A stretch of 64,000 nucleotides of DNA from Ovis canadensis (lineage: Eukaryota; Chordata; Mammalia; Artiodactyla; Bovidae), in assembly GCF_042477335.2 (NCBI RefSeq), contig NC_091255.1, forward strand, positions 48,338,501-48,402,500, given 5' to 3'. Below are positions 34,338 to 46,200 of this stretch, in pieces. A program made the position numbers and the translations under genes. How positions within the stretch are numbered: position 1 is the first letter of the stretch; each line of letters starts with the position of its first letter. The notes under the pieces are model-generated. The model saw only the letters and a list, made by a program, of their open reading frames with translations. It ran no database searches and had not been told where the DNA came from.

Positions 34338-34552
34338 TAAGAAAGTTGGTGGCAGTGATTTACTCGTGTCCAACTCTTGCGACCCCATGGACTATATAGC
34401 CTACCAGGCTTCTCTGCCCATGGGGTTCTCCAGGCGGGAATACTGGAGTGGGGTACCATTTCCTTCTCCAGGGAATCTTCCCAACCCAGGGATCAAACCC
34501 AGGTCTCCTGCATTGCAGGCAGATTCTTTACCCTCTGACCTATGAAGCTACT
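34338..34552 (-). mobile_element. Bov-tA SINE inserted in an older L2
   Basis: The plus strand reads the complement: Bov-A part first (CTTGCGACCCCATGGACT), then the tRNA head complement (GGATCAAACCCAGGTCTCC, TGCATTGCAGGCAG). L2-like sequence lies on both sides in one orientation, so this SINE split it. Confidence 0.92.
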
Positions 34553-34860
34553 GCAGAACTTAAGACAAGGAGGAGAAGGCCCAGCTTATGTTTTTAAAAG
34601 ATTACCCTAGCTGCTCTGGGAAATTAGAGTGCAGTGGGGCAAGGTGGGAGACAGGAGCAGAGACTCAGATGAGAAGTGATGTGACCTGGCTTAGCGGGGA
34701 AGCACTGAGGAAGAAGAGAAGAATCTGGACTTTGGGTCCATCAGTGGTTCTTGGTGAGAGTCTATGGAGATTGAGAGGTAAGGAGAACTCAAGGATTACT
34801 TCAGGATTCTGGCTTGAGCAACTAACTGGGTGGTGCCATCAACTGACAGTGAAGCTAAGA
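34553..34860 (-). mobile_element. L2 LINE (antisense), right part
   Basis: GATTACCCTAGCTGCTCTGG, TACTTCAGGATTCTGGCTTG and ACTGGGTGGTGCCATC continue the L2 on the far side of the Bov-tA. The 199-codon plus-strand frame here is antisense L2, not a gene. Confidence 0.72.
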
Positions 34861-35169
34861 GAAGAAACAAGAGGGAAGGCACATGGACAATGGATTCAGA
34901 CTTGGAATGGAGACCCTCTAGAGGCTTCTGAAAATCTAGGAAGGGCAGAGATCTGGATGCCCCACAACAAGAGGATTCCCTCTCACTACCCTACTCCTTT
35001 GCTTCCTAGCTTGCCCTTCAGCCTCTCTGCAGGTCTAACTTCCATTCCTCCTGCTGTGCTTAGGGAGTGCATGCCTCTCAAGTTTGGAGAGAGAATACTG
35101 TCATTCTCAATTCCCTTTAACTACCTAAATTCCTCAAATTCTGCCACTAAATCCGTACTATATTTGTAT

Positions 35170-35390
35170 TCATTGAACACCCACTAAGGGTCAGACGCTG
35201 TGCTGGAAGCTTTAGCTACATTATTTCAACCAATCTGGCTTAACCATAGTATTAATATAATAATACTGACAGTGACCACTTAGTGACAGCTCTCTTGAGC
35301 TAAGCCTTTTACATAAACTGTCATATTTAAATCTCACTGAGAAATAACCTGCCCAGGGTCACAGAGTGAGTTAGTATTGAAATCAAGATG
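35170..35390 (-). repeat. MIR SINE
   Basis: TTGAACACCCACTAAGGGTC, CTAAGCCTTTTACATAAACT and GCCCAGGGTCACAGAGTGAG are diverged antisense MIR, possibly two overlapping copies. Confidence 0.6.
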
Positions 35391-36219
35391 AGTCATCAAG
35401 GACTGTCTCCAATGCACCAGCCTCTCGGAGGGGGATGAGGACTGCATGACTGATGGGAAGGAATTGCCATTTGGATGTCTTTCCCCTCCCTCTCACTCAT
35501 TCTGTCCCAGCTGAAGCACAGAAGCAGCGTTATCCTCCCAGACTCACCTGGGTGTAGAGGGCAGGTGCCCTTGATGACAACCCCAGGGCACCATTTGTTG
35601 GGGGAGGAGCAGTTGCTATAGGAGCTCCCAGACACTAATAGTGACTGCCTGGTGTCGCTGGAAGGAAGTGCCCACCTACATGATGAGGGGTCCTGTTCTT
35701 GACACAAAGAGGTGGTTCTTGCCTCCTCCTGCTGAGAATGGCTAAGGAGTTTGTGTGCCTTTGTATAGCACCTGGTACTAAAAGGGCCAGGGGATACGCA
35801 CATGTGTGCAAGCAAGAAAAGCTTTGCCTCCCGTGCGTTTGCTTCAGGATATATGTGTGTGAGATGGTTATCTGGCTCGCTAGGCACTCATGAAGGCAAA
35901 TTGTACATTTCTTCACTACTGTAACTGTGAGTGGAGTTCATGCAGGATGGAAAGGGCCTGGCCCCAGAGTTGAGTTCTGAGCTCAGTTCCCCACCTCTTC
36001 TTGCTTGTCTCCAGCTCCCTGCTTCCCCCTCCACCTCCCCCCATTGCCGGGCAGAGTGCCCTCAGCCTGTGCCGGCTGGCACACATGCCACATGGTGCCT
36101 GGCGCACGTCTGGGCAAGGATGACGCCCCCAGGCCCGGCTGGGATAGCAAGCCACCCGCTGCCTCCCCCACCTCCAGAACGGAGCGTCCCCATCCCGTCC
36201 CCTTTCTCAGCCAGGGACA

Positions 36220-36372
36220 CAGGGAGCAGGCGGGGACACAGCACAGACAGATACAAACACACAGATGCACCCGGAGACGCCCACAAGCGTGCGCCCCAGA
36301 GAGGCACAGACACAGGCGTTCACACAGGCTTGGGCACGGTCACACGCACACACGCATGCACGCGCGCGCGCC
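36220..36372 (+). repeat. CA/CG-rich alternating purine-pyrimidine tract
   Basis: ACACAG/ACACGC-type text ends in the alternating run GCACGCGCGCGCGCCC (about 36359-36373). It is low-complexity and accounts for several long frames in this stretch. Confidence 0.75.
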
Positions 36373-38785
36373 CTGAAAGAAACTCGTGGGCAGTCGCCAC
36401 TTGCACAGATCCCAGCAGGCAGTAGACCGGCTGGGCTCTGGCCCGGGTCAGGCAAACCCACCCTGGGCCTCTGTCCGTGGTGCTGAAACCGGACTGACCT
36501 CCTTACAGAAAGAAGAGATGGAAATGGACCAGAAGAAAAAATGGAGGAGAGAGAAAAGAAGGGAGAGAGAAATTCATCGATAAGGGGAAAGGGAGAAAGA
36601 GAAAGGGACAGAGGTAGTTTAGAAGATACCAGGGGAACCAAAGTATTGTGAACGCTGGGATTAGCAGAGGGAGATGATAAACATAAGGTGATCCCAGCCT
36701 CCCCATTCCTGCCCAAGTGCAGTATCAGGCTCAAGTATTTATCTATCTTTGCCTTTCAGGGCCAAGAATGAGAAGAGTTTGGTAGAAGTGCAATGACATG
36801 TGAGGGATCCAGGATGCGTGGTTTCTGCTGACCTCAACTTGTCCTTTTCAGGGTGCCTTCTTGCCCTGGAGGATCATAAAATAGTAGAGGAAGGAGAAAG
36901 ACCCCAGGGAAAGCCAATAATGACCCTGCAAATAGCTCCCTACATGATTCCTTATCCCAATTTGTGTTGGGCAAGTGGACAACAATGTTGATCTGGATTT
37001 GTTCTGGGGATTGCAGGGATTTAGTGACTGCTTAATGCTTATCCACAAGATTGGCTTATGGGTTCCTATCTCCCTCTCAAGAGATAAAAACTTCCCTCTA
37101 GTGGAACTGTCTAGTAAGAATGGATCTCCCACCGGCAGCATCTTAGTCATGAAATTTATGGCACACAAATAATGTCCAGGTTCCTGATTGGAAGGGAAGG
37201 ATTTCAAGGGCCAAAATGTTTACCATATAATCTAGGCAAGAGAGAATGAAGGAGAAGATGAGAGAGAGAAAAAAGAGGGGAAGAGAAAGAATTGTGAATA
37301 TGGACAGAAGGATGAAGGAAGGAAGGAAAAAGGATAGAGACTGGAGAAAGAGGAAGGGGGAGGGTGGAGATGCTGATGGCAGAAATGAAAGAGGGCATGA
37401 ATGACCCAGACAGACTCCAGTGTACAGGGAAAGGTCAGGGGAAGTATGCCAGGTGGAGCAAATTGCTTCCCTCAAGCGTCCCAGGGGCCCAGATTAGACT
37501 GGAAGTCCAGCCTGGTCCTGCAGCTGTTCACAATGGCGTCCTTCACCCAGGGCTTCAAGCAGAAATACCCCATGGACCAGGACTATGGATGTGAGGAGCA
37601 GCTGCCCTAGCAAAGAGGATGGGTGGAGTCAGAGGCAATCAAATCTGCCTCTGTGGTTTCCCCGTGGGTGGGATGGGAAGAGCAGGTGCCTCCTTGGGAG
37701 TATTTACACCTATTTGCACTAGTGGCAGGAAGAGAAAGCCACATGTGTGGATATTCACTGGAGAGTGGATACTTAACTGAGGGTGAGGAGCAGACAGAGG
37801 AAGAAGAGAGGCAGAAGGAGAGGAGTAAGTGGGGAAGAAAGGATGCTGTAGTCCTAAAATTTTTGGACTTAATTATTGTTTCTTTCTTCCTATCAAAGGA
37901 AAAGAAGCAGAAGCTAGGGTAAAATCTGGGCCTATGTGCCCCAGTGTCCTTATTGTAGTATAACAAGAGTCCCAACCTCATAGGGTGGTTGAGATGATTG
38001 TCAGCTCATGTATGCTTGTCAGTTACTGATACACAATAGACTCCAAATATATGTTAGTTTCCATGTTGTCGTTGTATGTTGGTTTCATACTAGGATCAGT
38101 TGAGAAATCTTTCGTATTTGACTAGACCTTCTTGCTACAGTCTCAGGTCCAAACTTTAGGCATTGTGGAAGACTGTGATATTTCCAGCTATTCAGCTTTA
38201 CTTCTGAAGAGAAGGAGCCAGGATTTTTTTCTGGGGTCCAGGGGGGAACCTCATGGTCTTGGGAACAGAGTGCTCATTGATGGCCATTGAGGATGTTTTC
38301 CTGGATTCCTGAAAAATCTGGACTCTGGGCCTACATCAGTGCCTCTCTGCCCAGGTTGGAGCCTCAGCACTCCACCCTCCTCAGTGCTGGTGCCCCAGCA
38401 ATGCTTAAGCCTGTTTGAATGTGGACATGTGGAGCATTTCTTCCAGACTGCTCTTCCAACCCTGACCCCTTTGCCTTTTTTCTACCTACACTTCTGTTTC
38501 TTTCTTGTCTCCCTTTTTCTTCTTAGGAATCTAGTTGGGGGAAAGGGGATTTCCTCACTACCGAGAGGGGCGGGATTTCCCCACCCTTCACAGGCCAAAT
38601 GGATGCTCTCATTCTGGAGGTCAAGGAAGCTTGTGGGGGCTGGCACAAGGAGGGGTGAGGGGTGGCAGGGCAGCCCCCATGTCCTCTCATTCCCCCCAGC
38701 TCCTGTCTCATCACTGTCATCATTCAATCATAGCAGATGGGCTGCAGCTGTGAGCGCCAGCCCGGCACACAGGCTGGTCCGTGCC

Positions 38786-38926
38786 ACTTGGGAGAGAAGG
38801 AAGAGAGAGGGAGGGAGGGAAGGAGGAGGGATGAAGGGAGGAGGGAGAGAGGGAAGGGAAGAAGAGGAAGAGGAGGAGGAGGAAAAGGAAGAGAGTGGAG
38901 GAGGAGAGAGATGACTTGAAAAGAGA
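38786..38926 (+). repeat. Polypurine (GGA/GAA) tract
   Basis: About 140 nt of almost pure A/G on the plus strand. Similar shorter tracts lie at 36506-36615 and 37228-37372. Confidence 0.9.
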
Positions 38927-39666
38927 AAAGACTTGATATCTTTCATGTTTTTCCCTTCTCAGCAGGAGAGCAGAGGCCAGGGCTGGGCTCACAAGCTGGG
39001 CAGTGCCAGGCGAGATGGGCATATGCCCTTGATTACTACCAGGACTGCAGGCCAAGCCTCCGCCGCCGCCACGGCCTCATAAATCAGTTTTTAAGTAGCA
39101 ACCACATGGACATTTCCCAGCTGAGAGGCCTGGCCTCTGTCGGCCCAGTGAGGGCAGCCCTGGAGGAGGGGCAGGTGCCAGGCCAAAGCAGGAAAAGAGA
39201 GAGGTGGTCCTCAAGGTTTGATAGGAAATGGGGTTGGAGCTGGCTCAGGGAAAATTTGGGTGCAGGGACTCTTGCCAATAAGGAGTAGGTAAGAAGATGA
39301 CAAGTGCCTGTCATCAGTGAATCTGGAACCCCCAAGCCCACCCAGCTTTGGGGCTCCTAGACCCTGTCCTGGCTTCCCCTGGGAAAGCTGCTTATGAGGA
39401 GGAGGATGGTGCTGCCCCTGGAACCTCCTCCCTCCAGGTGCCCCTCCCACTAAGAATCTGTGTGAATGTCAGAGCAGCACTGGGCCTGTGCACTTGAGTA
39501 TTGAATGTGCTCACAGCTTCCGGTGGGTAAGAAGGTGTATCCCTAGTATCTAGCCCAGCCCCAGCACAGACCAAATATCTGTAAAACTGCTTGAATGCGT
39601 AAGTGATTGACTGAGTGTGAAGGGGGCCAGTTTTGTGTTTTTTCAGGAATGGGAGCATCCATATCC

Positions 39667-39668
<2 letters not shown>

Positions 39669-39701
<33 letters not shown>
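39669..39701 (+). repeat. (GT)n microsatellite
   Basis: About 16 perfect GT units followed by a G-rich run. The longest uninterrupted dinucleotide repeat in the window. Confidence 0.95.
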
Positions 39702-39703
<2 letters not shown>

Positions 39704-39939
39704 CGGGGGGAGGGGGGTCTGTGTGTGCTCTGTGGAGATCTATTCTGACAGACGCGCCTCCTTTTCAGGATCTCCCCCCTACTCAGCCCTCCCCTGGTCC
39801 CTGACTCTCCCCTTCTGGGGACCCCCCAGTAGGACGGCAGCTCCTGAATTCCACAGCCCCAGTCTGATCCCAAGCTTGGCGCCCCCTCCTCCCGCTCTGC
39901 AGGCCAGCTTTGATAGCTGGGGGTAGGGGGCTTGGCTGA

Positions 39940-40640
39940 GCTTGGTGGGGAGTGAGGTGGGGACGGGAGTCCCGCCCTTGCCCCTGGAACCGCGGGCAGA
40001 GCCGGCGGGGTGGGGGCGCCCAGCCTTCTTGCGCCCGGTGTCTCCTCCGTGGGTGAACAGATGTCTCGGAATTTTCGATGTGCTCTCCGCCCCTCCTAGC
40101 AATACCCCCCACCCCAAGCTGGCACCGGCTGTGGCGCCCTCCCTTCCCCCACCTCCGACAGCAGAACCGGCTGATGGATCGGGGAGCGCGGCCGGAGGCC
40201 TGGGCCCGGGGTCTGCGGAGGCCCGCGGGGTCGCGGCCGCAGGCTGGGCGGAGTCTCGGAGACTCCCGGCGCCGAGGGAACCGGGTCGGCGCTGCCCGGC
40301 CTCTCGGTTCCTTCCCTCCTGCCGCATCTCCCCAGCCCTGTCTCTCTTCAGTCCTCCGTCCTCGATCTACGGTCTCTCTACCCCACCCCACCGCCCAGCC
40401 GCGTCTATGCAAACCCCCTCCCCACAGAACCTCACACTTCGCGACGGAAACTCCTCCTGGCAACTTCGGCGGAATTCTTCCCTCCAGAGACCCCTTTCTC
40501 TGCATTCCGTGAGCCACCCCATCCCCAGCTGGCCGCCTGCCTGCCCTCAGTGGAAACCCGGAGTTAATCCGGAGAACGTGGAGAAAGGGCAGGAGGGGAG
40601 CGGGGCTCGAGGTTAGGGAGGCCGAGGATGCCGGCCGGCC
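39940..40640. other. CpG island, intergenic
   Basis: Dense CG dinucleotides over about 700 nt, followed immediately by an AT-rich TAATTA block. A 290-codon minus-strand frame crosses it but has biased, low-complexity composition and no recognised domain. Confidence 0.65.
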
Positions 40641-40644
40641 CGGG

Positions 40645-40715
40645 CTGAGAGACACCCAAATTTTCTAATCACTGCTAATTAATGAGCAATCCAATTCCGT
40701 GGACCCTCAACTCAG
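40645..40715. promoter_or_regulatory. Short TAATTA block at a CpG island edge
   Basis: AAATTTTCTAATCACTGC followed by TAATTAATGAGCAATCC at the right edge of the 39940-40640 island. Confidence 0.4.
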
Positions 40716-41874
40716 GGAAGGGGGCGGGGCCCGCTGAGGGCAGGAGGGGGCCTTGGCAGGGCTCGGCAGCCGGGTGGCGCCAGGCGCCCTCCCCCACCCC
40801 ACCCCCACCCGCCAGCATTCCGAGGTAACAGGCATTTGTTACCCAGCTCGTGCCAGGAGCGATTGGCAGGTTCGAGTAGGCACAGTCATTCTGCACACAG
40901 ATGTCCCTGCGCTCACTCTTCTGATATGAATTCTGTCAGCTCCAAATCTGAGGGAGATGAGCAGACAGCCACACAGACAGTTACAGACGGACACAGATAC
41001 AGACAGCACGATTGTCTGGAGGACACAGAACTCCACGGGTATTTATTTTTCTTCCCTGAAAAAAAAAATGAATGAAAGAGAAATAAGAAAGACTCCCACT
41101 AATTTGGGGGGACCTGTCTGAACTCCTGGGAGTGGTCCTCACCCCTCCCCTCCTCGGCTGGTTTTCCTCCCCTCCTTAGACTTTCCCAGTCTCCCCCAGG
41201 GCCCCACAGCAGCATATCCGAACTTCAGGACACGGCAGCTAGAGTCAGTGCAACCAGAGCCAAGCGAGTCTGGGAAGTCTGGGTCCTAACCCAGGACTCA
41301 GAATTTCTAAATCCCTGCAAGTTCTAGAGTATCACCAAGGTGTAGGTTCCAGCCTTCTAGAAATGCTGAAATTCAAAATTCCTGAACTCCCGCTCCAGGG
41401 CAATTTGTGTCCAGTGCCCAATCCATGGATCACCTTCTCCATTAAAGAGGGGAGACCTGGGCTCTGTCTGGTGCCCTGGAATGGAGGACCCCACATGTCT
41501 GGTACTCACCAGACAAAGCCCAACCTTGGCAACCAGCCCAAAATGCAGCATGCCCTTTGAATGAGGAAGGTGGAAAGGTCAGATCAACTGACTCCTCCCC
41601 TTTCTGGCACTCTTTCCCAGCAACAGTTCCCATCCTGACCCTCCACATCTGACCTGGCTATCCCACCTCTGCCTGTCTTCCCTCCACCCTTACCCCGGCG
41701 GCTGTGGGAGCAAGCTGGTTGGTCACTGGGCGTCTGCGAGCAGGATGGGCATGAAGAGCCGCTGGGGTTTGGTTCTCCTGGGGCAGCTCATGCTGGTGGA
41801 GGAAGAGAAGGCAGGCAAAGGGGGCAAAGAAACTCCTCGATGTTGGAGGAGAGGGCACAGGTTTGGGTTGTGGT

Positions 41875-42040
41875 TTGTTGGATTGTGTTTTTTAATCTTT
41901 CTTTCTTTTTTAAAGAAAAAGCCCCCATCCTGTGTCATCATTTTTATGGGATCTGCAATTCTGGCAAAAATCTGTCTTTAATTTAGCTGTCCATATAAAA
42001 ATCCTCACTGTATAATAATGAACAGATGCCATGGAATTTA
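41875..42040. promoter_or_regulatory. AT-rich block with E-box, candidate enhancer
   Basis: Unique text: TGTCATCATTTTTATGGG, TCTTTAATTTAGCTGTCC, ATATAAAAATCCTCACTG and TATAATAATGAACAGATG, the last containing the NeuroD-type E-box CAGATG (about 42023-42028). A CpG-rich patch follows. Confidence 0.42.
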
Positions 42041-43260
42041 AGCTGGAGCCTCGACTCCTCCCCGCTTTCCCCCCCGCGCCTGGCACCGGGCACTGGGCAC
42101 CGGCTGAGTGGCACAGACTGGCACCAACGCTCGGGCGAAGGGTGGGCAGGGGGCGACCTGGGCTCGTCGCCAGGGCGCTGGGGTAGTAAAGAGGTGTCCA
42201 GGCGCCGGGCTTGGCCAGTCGGGAATTTTTCTCGTGGAAGCATCAAGGGAGAAGTGTCTGAGGAATTTTTCTGTCTTTTTCTACAAAAGGATCAGTAGTT
42301 AAGGATTTTGTTTGGTTTTGTTTAGGGGCTGTGTGGTTCTCAGATTTAAAAAAAAAAAAGCACATCCCTCCCCCCAGTATAAATTCAAATGTTTTCGATG
42401 TTTTAATTGAGTTGTTTTTAACCCACCCCCCGCGCCGCGCCCGGCCTCTGCCTCAGAGCCCAGCCGAACGCTAGTTCGCTGCAAGCGGGATCCGTTCCGC
42501 ACACGGCCGGCCGGTGGTATCCTGGGCGCCGGCGCCTCTGGGGATTCCCGGGCAACTCCCGCGAGGCCGGAGTGCCCTGTTGCCCTCCAGGAGTGAGGCC
42601 AGATGTGGCATCTGATTAAGAAGCAGGAGAGGTGAAGGAAAAGAGAAATCCGCACTTGCCCCTCACGATTCGCTCGCATTTCCCAAGGGGAAAGAAAAAA
42701 CTCTGAGTCCAGTGTCCCCTGCTGCCGCCGCCTGCGGTCCAAAAAGCAGGTATCAACTGGGAATGAGGGGTTGGTTCTGAGCCCCCACCCCCCCCACCTC
42801 TCGCCTTTAATGCGACTCTGGCGAGAACAGATGTCCCAAGCCGGGCGGACTGCCCAGACCCCGCCCAGCTGTGCCCTTGGCGAAGACTTGGCTGAGGGTA
42901 GGAACTGGCACGCGGGTCCCCAAAGGGGCTCGGGGGCTCTCTCGGCCCTGGCGGGACCTGACCTCTCAGCCTTGGCCTCCTGGCTAGCTGCAGCCTCAGG
43001 CGAGAAGCGGAAGCGCCCCAGAAAGACCCGTTCCTAATTCAATTAATTTCAAAAAGAGGAATGAGACGCAGACAGAGGTGGAGAGAAGCCCAGAAAGGTT
43101 CGAAAAACGGAACAACAGGCATACACTCGGCCGTGGAACCCTGCAGCCTCAGTCAACCCTGGGAGACTGTGCCGGGTTCCTGCGCTGGAGCAGGCAGGCG
43201 AGCTGGCGGCGCCAGAGCCACACCCAGGCGCGCATCTGGGCAGCGTCTCCACCCAACGCA
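42040..43260. other. CpG-rich blocks in the NEUROD2 3' flank
   Basis: Three CG-rich patches (about 42055-42235, 42425-42560 and 42830-43260) separated by AT-rich pieces. No gene is recognised. They lie 4-5 kb beyond the NEUROD2 3' end. Confidence 0.5.
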
Positions 43261-43264
43261 GTGT

Positions 43265-46200
43265 CCCAGCTCCCTTGGCACAGCAACATCTCTGGGGTTC
43301 CCTGGCTCTCTCCCCCTCTGAGCACCCCAGCTTCCTCTCCCTGCACTAAGGGGCTGAGTTTCCCATCCCTTGGCATCTGCCCACAGGAAACGGTTGCCTT
43401 CTTGCTTGTGAGCCCAGACTTGGTCAGGGCCTTCTCAGGCTGGCACTCTGGAGCAAGTGAGGAGCTCCCACCCTAGTGCTTTAGGGTGGAGAAAACTTCA
43501 GAGAGCAAAATGACCCTCCCAAGGTGTCTGCATATTTTCTTACTGTTTCTCAAATTGGAAAACTTGGTCCAGAATTTTAAATGAATGTGGAATAGAAAGG
43601 CAGAAGCCACTTTAGGATCTGGAAAAGCAGCAGTGTTTTAGGTTATTTTCACATCCCAGGTCGTCACGGGCCTGTGTGGCCAGTGCCTGGGCACCCAGTA
43701 CTAAAGAAACAAAAGTGACCATGTCTTGGGCTGTGAGCTGAGAAGCCTGTTGTGATGGCTGAGCCCATTTGCCCCCTCCAACATCTCAGCAAAAGAAAAA
43801 GCTTTCTCCTTTGAGCACATAGGGGCAGGAATACTGGGCTGACCCCTGTTGTCACACAGTGAACCTGAGAGTGGAGGTCAAGACCAAGGCTGGTCAGACC
43901 TGGCCTCCATCGTCTCTTTCTTCCCACCTTCCTTGAGAATTAAACTGTGGAATCTAGAACCATCCCTCAGTCCCAATGTTCCCTCAAATCAACAGATTTC
44001 TCCAAGGAGCAGGTAACTTCAGGTTAAAGATTTAGGGAAGAGGAGGAAGCAAAGTTGCCCAAGAGGGAATGAAATCTCTGACTTCTGTGAAAGATCCTTG
44101 CATCCCCCAGCTTGTGGACTTCCCATAAAAGGGAAGAAGAGAAAAGTAAACACAAGCCTGCGGAATCTAGGGAGAGTCAGGACTTCCCTGTCTCTGATGC
44201 CAGTGGGGCTCAGTTTCCCTGGATTGTACTCAGTGATTTCTTGAGCTGTCCCTTCGGGTGATAAAACCAGAGCTAGGGGTTCACTGGGTGGGGGGGGGGG
44301 TCAGTGTTCAGATCCTGGGTGGAATAGGGTTAAACAGAGAGGAGACAATCAGCAGTGCTTTCCTCTCTTTTTCCCCTGATATACAAATGACCTGGACACA
44401 GAGACACTTCTATTTCTCAGTCGCTTCCAAACTCTGAACTTTGAACAGGGGTGAGAAAACCAAGGGGAGGACACCCTCCAGACTGATCTCAGCTCCAGCC
44501 CCAGGAGCTGAGCCGAGCCGACTAGCTCCTGCTTGGAGATTCCTTTGCTCAGGTTAAGGCGCGAGGAGGGTGTCCTCTCGGCAACTTTTCCCCTTGCCCT
44601 CTCCCTCCCACCGCTCTGACCCCTTCCCCCCGCCCAGCCCCCGCCCCAACACACACACGTCCTTCTGTTCCTGGAGCTTCACTGTCTGTGCGCGCACTAG
44701 CGGGAGAGGAAAAGACCTACGAGGGGGAGTTTGGGGCCTCGTGTCGGCGTGCATCTTCTTCTCCTGCTCACCTCGCCATCTCACCAGGGAAGCTGAGTGT
44801 TGGGGAGGGGGGCAATGGGAGGACAAATCGTATCTAGAGAGCAGAGTGTGGGGGAAGGGTCAGTAATTGGGAAAGGGGCAGCTTGTGAGTAAGCTGGATT
44901 CGCAGGAAGCGGAGGCACTAGGGATCCCCTCCCCAAAGTGACCCCTCCCCAGAAGTAACAACCACAGACACAGTGGCCCTAGAGTCATCAGCATCCTTGG
45001 GAGTGGGCTGGAATCCGGCTTCAAAAACAGAATCAAGCTGCTTGGAGGAGCCGGAAGAGTGAAGAGCTCTGGAGTCTGTGGTCTGCCCAGGGGAGCCAAG
45101 TAGAGGGATCTTTTGCCTCTGGTCCCAAACCACTTGAATCCTGCCTAGACTGGGACTTCAGAGCAGGCTCTAGAAAACTAGCTTTTAGAGAGAAACCCAA
45201 TTAACCTTGTTCTTAGAGCAGGATAAGACTCAGGCCTCTGGATGTGTACTGAGTTCCTTTTCTCTCCCACTTCCTGCCAGGCCATGCCCCATGCCATGAA
45301 CAGATCTGACTCCAGATTTGGGTCTGAGATGATCACTTTGGTCCATACTCCACGTAAGAAATGAGGGAGGTTGAAGGTGAACCGATTTCTTTCTTTCCCA
45401 AAGTAGGGATGATTTTGAGGTCTATAAGACACCCACCCTTAGACCACCGACAGGGGTGAATCCTCAGAACGAAAGGCCCAGTTCTAAATCTCACGCTAGA
45501 GAGAAGCAATCCTATGAGAATTCCAGAGAAGGAGGTGTAATTTTGAAAGGATTCCAGTGAAATTCTCCAAAAACTGTGGGAGAATTCTTTCCAGAATTCC
45601 AGCATACCGGGCATTGGGAAGGGGCCTCACGCTGTGTGGCGCTCCCCGGGGCCAGGGAAGCTCGGCCTCCCTCTGGGGAGGGACAGCGAGAGCCTGGACG
45701 GGAGTCAGCACCGGGGAGTGGACAGCTCCCGGCCCGGTCGCAGCTCCGCCTCCAGCCTTCTCGGGTTGGTCTTTTATGCGAGCCGCGGAGTTCAAGGTCA
45801 CAGAGTATAATCCGATGGACCCTTTCGCGCCTAGTGAGTCCTTCAAGCGCCTTTCCCTTTCCTCCTTTGTCAGGGTGCTTTCATTTTGGGGTCTTGGGGC
45901 CAACCTTTAAAAGCCTCAGTATGCCTGACTTCAAGCCCCAAACTCAACACTACAACCTCCATTTCAGCTCTAAAACGAGCAGAAGTGTTTTTGAAAAAAT
46001 AATTTAAATAAGCAGAGTCAGAAACAGTCCCGTTGTGGCACTCCTAAGTGTGTTCAGGCTTTGGGATGGCCAGTGTTTGGAACTTAGACCCCTCTCCAAA
46101 TAGTCCAGTGAGCACTGGCGTCTGGATTGGAGTGGGGGGGGTTGCTGTTCTTTGCGGAGGAAGTCAGTTCAGAGCAGCTTCTGCTCCTGAGGCTCAGAGA

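Larger units (their letters stand above)
35395..39660. other. Unique and low-complexity intergenic sequence, no gene seen
   Basis: Contains the CA/CG tract, three polypurine tracts, a CTCF-like motif at 37094-37104 and CCGCCGCCGCC next to an AT-rich E-box stretch at about 39060-39115. No coding exon recognised. Confidence 0.5.

Noticed and set aside
34588-35187. 199-codon plus-strand frame
   Set aside because: It is the antisense of an L2 reverse-transcriptase remnant running into unique DNA.
36220-36372. CRISPR-like or regularly spaced repeat
   Set aside because: The repeats are simple CA/CG sequence without a constant unit and spacer pattern, in a mammalian genome.
38339-38914. 191-codon plus-strand frame ending in a Glu/Gly/Arg run
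   Set aside because: The C-terminal half is a translated polypurine tract, and the N-terminal half shows no family resemblance.
39783-40655. 290-codon minus-strand frame
   Set aside because: CpG island composition rich in Gly/Arg/Pro, overlaps other long frames on both strands, no domain.
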